A DNA stretch of 64,000 nt from positions 77,497,892-77,561,891 of the forward strand of contig JAVMKO010000001.1 of the NCBI GenBank assembly GCA_032164245.1, read 5' to 3'. Below, piece after piece: positions 59,791 to 64,000 of the stretch. The first letter of the stretch is position 1; each line of letters opens with the position of its first letter. Below the pieces are notes generated by a model, which was not told the DNA's origin, did not search any database, and saw only the letters and a program-made list of their open reading frames with translations. The stretch comes from Sternotherus odoratus. Taxonomy: Eukaryota; Chordata; Testudines; Kinosternidae. Position numbers and translations under genes: made by a program.

Positions 59791-60739
59791 GGTTTCTATC
59801 AACACACCACTAGGAAGAGAGGATCACAACTAACCAGCTGAGACTCAAGAATGGGGACTGTGCCATCACTGCTGACTGTTGGTCCTGCTCATTGCTTTCT
59901 AGCCTATATACCTTCTTGGTAAGCAGATACTCGGTCAGGCCTTCCTGCTCCCTTCCATCTCCAACTAGGACACAGTAGAAGCAAGCAACAGAACTAGCTG
60001 GCCATATATTTGGCTGTTAGAAGAGCATCATTCAGAGGGCTGGCATACCTGAAGCTGTCTGTTGTACCAAATCCTGCATCTTTGCTGCAGTACAGACTCT
60101 GGAGATGGCTGTAAGCAGTGGCCCACCTCACATGGGGGAATCTTCCTCCATCCCCCTTGCACCCAGGCTCTGAAGGATCTGGCCACCCGTTTCCCACTCA
60201 GATGCCAGGAGCAGCTTGAGACAAGTGTGAATCAGACCAAATTGAAGTTTGACCAGGGATTTGTATCTCTGCTTTTGCAAGAGTGTCATCGGATCTTCAG
60301 TGACCCTGCACACTTGGGTCTCTATTTCATTATCCATTGAAAAAAATGGTGCCGCCAGCAGCACAACCAAAGCACCATGCTGGGACACAAGGTCAGTACC
60401 AAGCACCAGGAGGAGAGCATCACTTCCAACAGCTGCTTTGTTTGCCGTGGCCCCAACCACAGAGGACCTGGATTTCAGCGGTGCTGAGCTCCTGTAGATT
60501 CCCTTGAATCGGTGCCAGCTGTGGGTATTCAGCACCTCTGACAAATCAGGCCAATAGTGATCAGGCATCGTCTTCTTTCACTTGTGGGCTCTGAGGCAAA
60601 CATAACCCAAGGTGCCACAGCAGCTGGGCACCATCATCAGATACCCTTATAGGCTATCACCTTTTATTCACTACTGAGATGTCAACTCCTGCTTCCATTC
60701 TTCCAGCCTTCATTGCCCGCTTAATTTTCAAACCACCAC

Positions 60740-61095
60740 CTCCTGTGCTGCCCCTCACTCCTGGGACCAGAGCCCCATAAACAGCTGCAAGGTCACCTCG
60801 CTGTCCACCTCCAGCTCCCTCTTGGCAACGCTCTTTTGCTGTGATGCCTACAAACAACTTACCAACAGGCTGCTGGTGACCTGAGAACATTTCCCGTCGT
60901 GCTGGTCAATATTGTCTTATTGCTTCCAGGTATTCCCCTCCCTCTCTCCCTACCCATCATCTCTTGTCTTATATTTCGATTGTAAGCTCTTTGGGGTAGG
61001 GACCATCTTTTTTTCTTGTTTGTACAATGCCTCCCACAATGGGTCCTGGTCCCGGACTCAGGCTCCTGGATGCTACTGCAGTACAAAATAATACC
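60740..61095 (+). mobile_element. LINE 3' end (L2/L3-like)
   Basis: 'gctgtgatgcctacaaacaa', 'ttgtaagctctttggggtag', 'ttgtttgtacaatgcctccc' and 'ggctcctggatgctactgca' followed by 'gtacaaaataata' is a very common amniote LINE tail. Family name uncertain. Confidence 0.5.
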
Positions 61096-61898
61096 CGAAG
61101 GTTGATTCCTGGAGCCCCATCCTTTCTTTGGGAGAGAGCAAAGGCATATGTACAAGGAGAACAAGGAGAGATGCAAGCAACAAATCGCTCCCCAACTGCA
61201 TGAGAAGCCAGCAAAGAGCAAGGGTAAGTGCAGACCTCTCGTCATCCCCATGAGAGGTCTGATGGTGCGTAACAGGAAATGGGATAGCCATAGGGGATGG
61301 ACCACCAGTCTGATCTAGCACGGCAGCCACGCAGGGCCAGATTTTAGGATGTAGTTAGTGCTTAAAGATGCAGGTGGTTGGCACTAATGGGATTTTCAAA
61401 AGCACCTAAGCCGGTTAGGCCCCTGACTCCCACTGAGACAAATGGAAATTGGGTAATTAGCCTGCTTGGGCGTTTTGAAAATCCCACGAGGTCCCTAAAT
61501 ATCTTTCAAAATCTGGCCCTAGATGTCAAGGAAGATTGGTGGAGTGTGGGGAGAAACTGCCCTGAAGAAGCTCAAATGATGCGTTAAATGAGACCCCCCA
61601 GGTGTATTTGTGTCTGTCTGAAGGTGGCAGTTGGTGGTTGTGGGACAGGCTTTTTGGAATATAGACACACTGTATATTTTTGAAGTGCTACAGTAACTAA
61701 TTTAGCAGGTAACCAGAAAGGATCAAGGGAACTCTTCCAATTGTATCTTAGCACCAATCCAGCCTCTAAAATACAGGAGGTTCTCAACAGCCCCAATACC
61801 CATTCCCACCCCAGAGACAACCCCAGGCATGGCACGGTCCAAAACAGTTCCCATTGAAACGCTAACAAGACACAATGGTTTGATTTTAAAAATTCTGA

Positions 61899-61904
61899 TT
61901 TATT
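61899..61904 (-). terminator. Candidate minus-strand polyadenylation signal
   Basis: AATAAA on the minus strand followed about 25 nt later by 'tgtgtcttgtt'. Sequence to its right (61905-64000) could be the 3' UTR of the next gene, predicted by synteny to be CCDC134. No exon supports this. Confidence 0.3.
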
Positions 61905-64000
61905 CAAGAAAAAAAAATGGCTTCCCCTTTCAATGCATGTCCAAGGAACAAAACAAATGTAACTGACTCTTCATTTAAAAATAAACGACATTTCCCATCT
62001 CTGGCCATGTAAAATAGCCTGAAGGCAGCAAGTCCGACTACAGCATCCCCTGATAGAGTCCCTTATTCCCCACAGGATAATACCCCAGCAAAACAAGCTA
62101 GGGCTGTGCGATTTGGTCAGCGACTGAAAAAAATATTACAAACAAATCTTGAGGGAGTAAATTTGAGTTCTTGTGCTCAAGACAGCGAGGGGCTAATAGC
62201 GCCAGCTGGAGACAGGTGAATGCTGCACAAGCTACTCATGCACAGCTCTGCCAGCAGCTGTCAATCCTGACCTGCAGCATCCCCCACTGCTCCAGTCGTA
62301 AGGCCCTGTGCAGTGAGTACCACTTGATACAAAGCCGCCAGGCAATTTGGCTCACGTGCAAACATTTGCTGGGGACTTGGGCGAGATCCATCAAATTAAA
62401 TTGTCAGCTCTGGATCTGGACTAGAGCATTAGTTGCAGAGAGCCCAAGACTGGATCACTAACCTTTACCTTACTGACGATCGTTAAAATGTCAGAAACCA
62501 GCTTATTTCTAGTCCACTTCCAAGAACACGTCTGGATGGAGTAGCTGCTCATGAAAAAGAGAAGGCTTGTTGCTCTGAGCCAGTAAGGCAGCAGGTCAAT
62601 AGTAGTTCACTCACAATAACTCCGATTGGACGATTAAATCTACAGTCAGTTGCTTGGTCCAATGGAAAGAATCCATTTTTGACAGAACACATGATCATCC
62701 TCTCTCTTTCTTCTTCCCACTGTTTATGTAGTGGCAGGTCATCGTGCCAAGATGATCTTCTGGGGGGGGGAAGCTTTTCATTTTAACACAGCAAAATACG
62801 GGTCATTAAAATACCCACAACCCAAAGCACTAGGTGAATTTAGTGAGACTGAAAGTGCCACACTGGCACCATGGAGTCTGAGGTTTCCTCTTTAGCCCCA
62901 AAACAGCTACAGAAAAGGAAGTCACAGCAAGAGCTTCACATCCCAACACCGTGCCTCAAATCCGGAGCAAGTGGGATTCTCTAGCGGGAAGGTGACAAGA
63001 GGAGTTCTGGCTCTATCGCTTATTCAATCCATGGTCTTTTTGTCGAGGTTCCCACTGAGTGGTTGTCCTGTGGGCTCTTGTTTGCCAGGAACTGATCCAA
63101 GACCCAGAAACCACAAGTTCAGCTCATGCAAGCCACCAGCATAAGGAGACTTTTGGGAGGGGGAGTCATGGCAGGGGGGGGAGGGGGAGTTCAAACTGAG
63201 TCTTTACCCCAGATCCTTTGTTGGGAGGCCTTATGGTGACATTAGACTCTGGAGCTCGTTCGGTCTGTCCTTGCAAGCACAGCAGTCCCCCTCTCCTTCA
63301 CCCCCCCGCCCTTCCCCCCAAAAGTCCCCTTTCCCCCTGCAGCCCTGGGAAAGCGGGCTGCCTCCCACTGCATGGGTGGGGGATCACCCCTGTTGGTTCT
63401 CTCTAATCCAAATCAGCCAATGGTCTGTTTAGAGGTTTTCAAATTCTGTTTCTTTAATAAAAACAGCCATCTAGAAAGTAGAGATCTGATTGGTGGATGG
63501 TCAGACTGCTCACCAACCATGTAGGATTTGGTATAAGGGGCGGGGGAGGGACTAGCTGGCTAACTGAACCACAGAAAAGCACCATCACCTTTGGAGCCAC
63601 TGAGTTACACCGCTTCCCCTCCCCCCCAACCCCATTTCTAGGGGGAAGGGAGCCTGTTCAATACCTGATGCATTGTATTTCTCCAGGAACTGAAGGTTCC
63701 CAAGGCCTGTGGGTATCTGGTCTAACCACACACCCTACCATGCTTTTTCTCTGACCAGTATAACTATGCAGCTAGCAAGATAGTCCTTCCCAGTAGAGCT
63801 ATGCCCTGTATCATGCATTGTGGTTCCAGGGGGGGCGAGTATCACTTTAATCCCTCCCTGCAGTCTCGTTGTTAGTATCAGCAAATTCCTACAGCGCATG
63901 CACCCAAGGGATGTTCTCTGCCGGACCGTCCGTGTGCCAATAGCTATTGAGAGCTTTCCCAGAGGGGGTTGTATCCAGGAGCTGCACCCAGTCCCGTCTC

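Larger units (their letters stand above)
56841..64000. other. Right flank, no exon identified
   Basis: Holds a (GTGTT)-type run near 56897, a Tigger-like element (57935-58216), LINE traces (58230-58830, 59100-59790, 60740-61095) and GC-rich poly-G/poly-C runs near 63170-63320. A 146-codon frame on the minus strand (60128-60568) has no recognisable domain. Human synteny predicts CCDC134 beyond SREBF2, but none of its conserved coding sequence was found here. Confidence 0.6.

Noticed and set aside
60128..60568. 146-codon minus-strand frame in the right flank
   Set aside because: No recognisable domain, no supporting splice sites, and low-complexity hydrophobic composition; possibly repeat-derived.

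Overview
This window is vertebrate nuclear DNA, most likely from a cryptodiran (hidden-necked) turtle. The lineage call rests on a tRNA-Lys-derived CryI-type SINE at 40652-40840, many CR1 LINE fragments, and turtle-type hAT, Tigger and Helitron elements, all around single-copy genes with spliced, amniote-like exons.

Two protein genes are recognisable and they converge. On the + strand, positions 396-5481 hold the last three coding exons of a SHISA-family AMPA-receptor auxiliary protein gene. It is called SHISA8 because the next gene is SREBF2, as on human chromosome 22. Its signal peptide, Cys-rich and membrane exons lie to the left of the window. On the - strand, the whole of SREBF2 (SREBP-2, master regulator of cholesterol synthesis and uptake) runs from exon 1 (ATG at 56498) to its stop codon at 22087. 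I could place all 19 coding exons. Splice phases agree throughout and the spliced frame is 3,360 nt (1,119 residues plus stop; human 1,141). The microRNA gene mir-33 sits in intron 16 (25157-25225), its conserved position, so one transcript supplies both SREBP-2 and a microRNA that represses cholesterol export.

Layout. 1-5481: SHISA8 exons, with an intron full of nested transposons (a hAT element with perfect 8-bp target duplication, an ERV-type LTR, a CR1 copy split by a Tigger-like element). 5482-8950: probable SHISA8 3' UTR. 8950-19175: intergenic, repeat-rich, no gene recognised; it includes Penelope-like, hammerhead-related inverted repeats near 13.2-13.6 kb. 19176-22086: probable SREBF2 3' UTR. 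22087-56498: SREBF2 coding exons, with two Helitron copies (introns 13 and 1), a hammerhead-bearing Penelope-like palindrome (intron 11), CR1, MIR, CryI and hAT elements. 54128-56393: a large GC-rich 54-bp minisatellite filling the start of intron 1, ending about 25 bp from the exon 1 splice donor. 56417-56840: GC-rich SREBF2 promoter and 5' UTR with an SRE-like box, an NF-Y box 18 bp away, a short upstream ORF and a GGGGCC repeat. 56840-64000: flank with repeats and no exon I could identify; a minus-strand poly(A) signal near 61.9 kb may mark the end of the next gene, expected from human synteny to be CCDC134.

The features most worth a second look are the intron 1 minisatellite (higher-order structure, a GC box per unit and a repeated CTCF-like motif), the paired Helitrons with an expanded internal satellite, the hammerhead-related palindromes, and the sterol-feedback promoter with its strong-context uORF. 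All long open frames across 54.0-56.7 kb are repeat artefacts. No bacterial or viral replicon is present; retroviral traces are limited to one LTR-like fossil.
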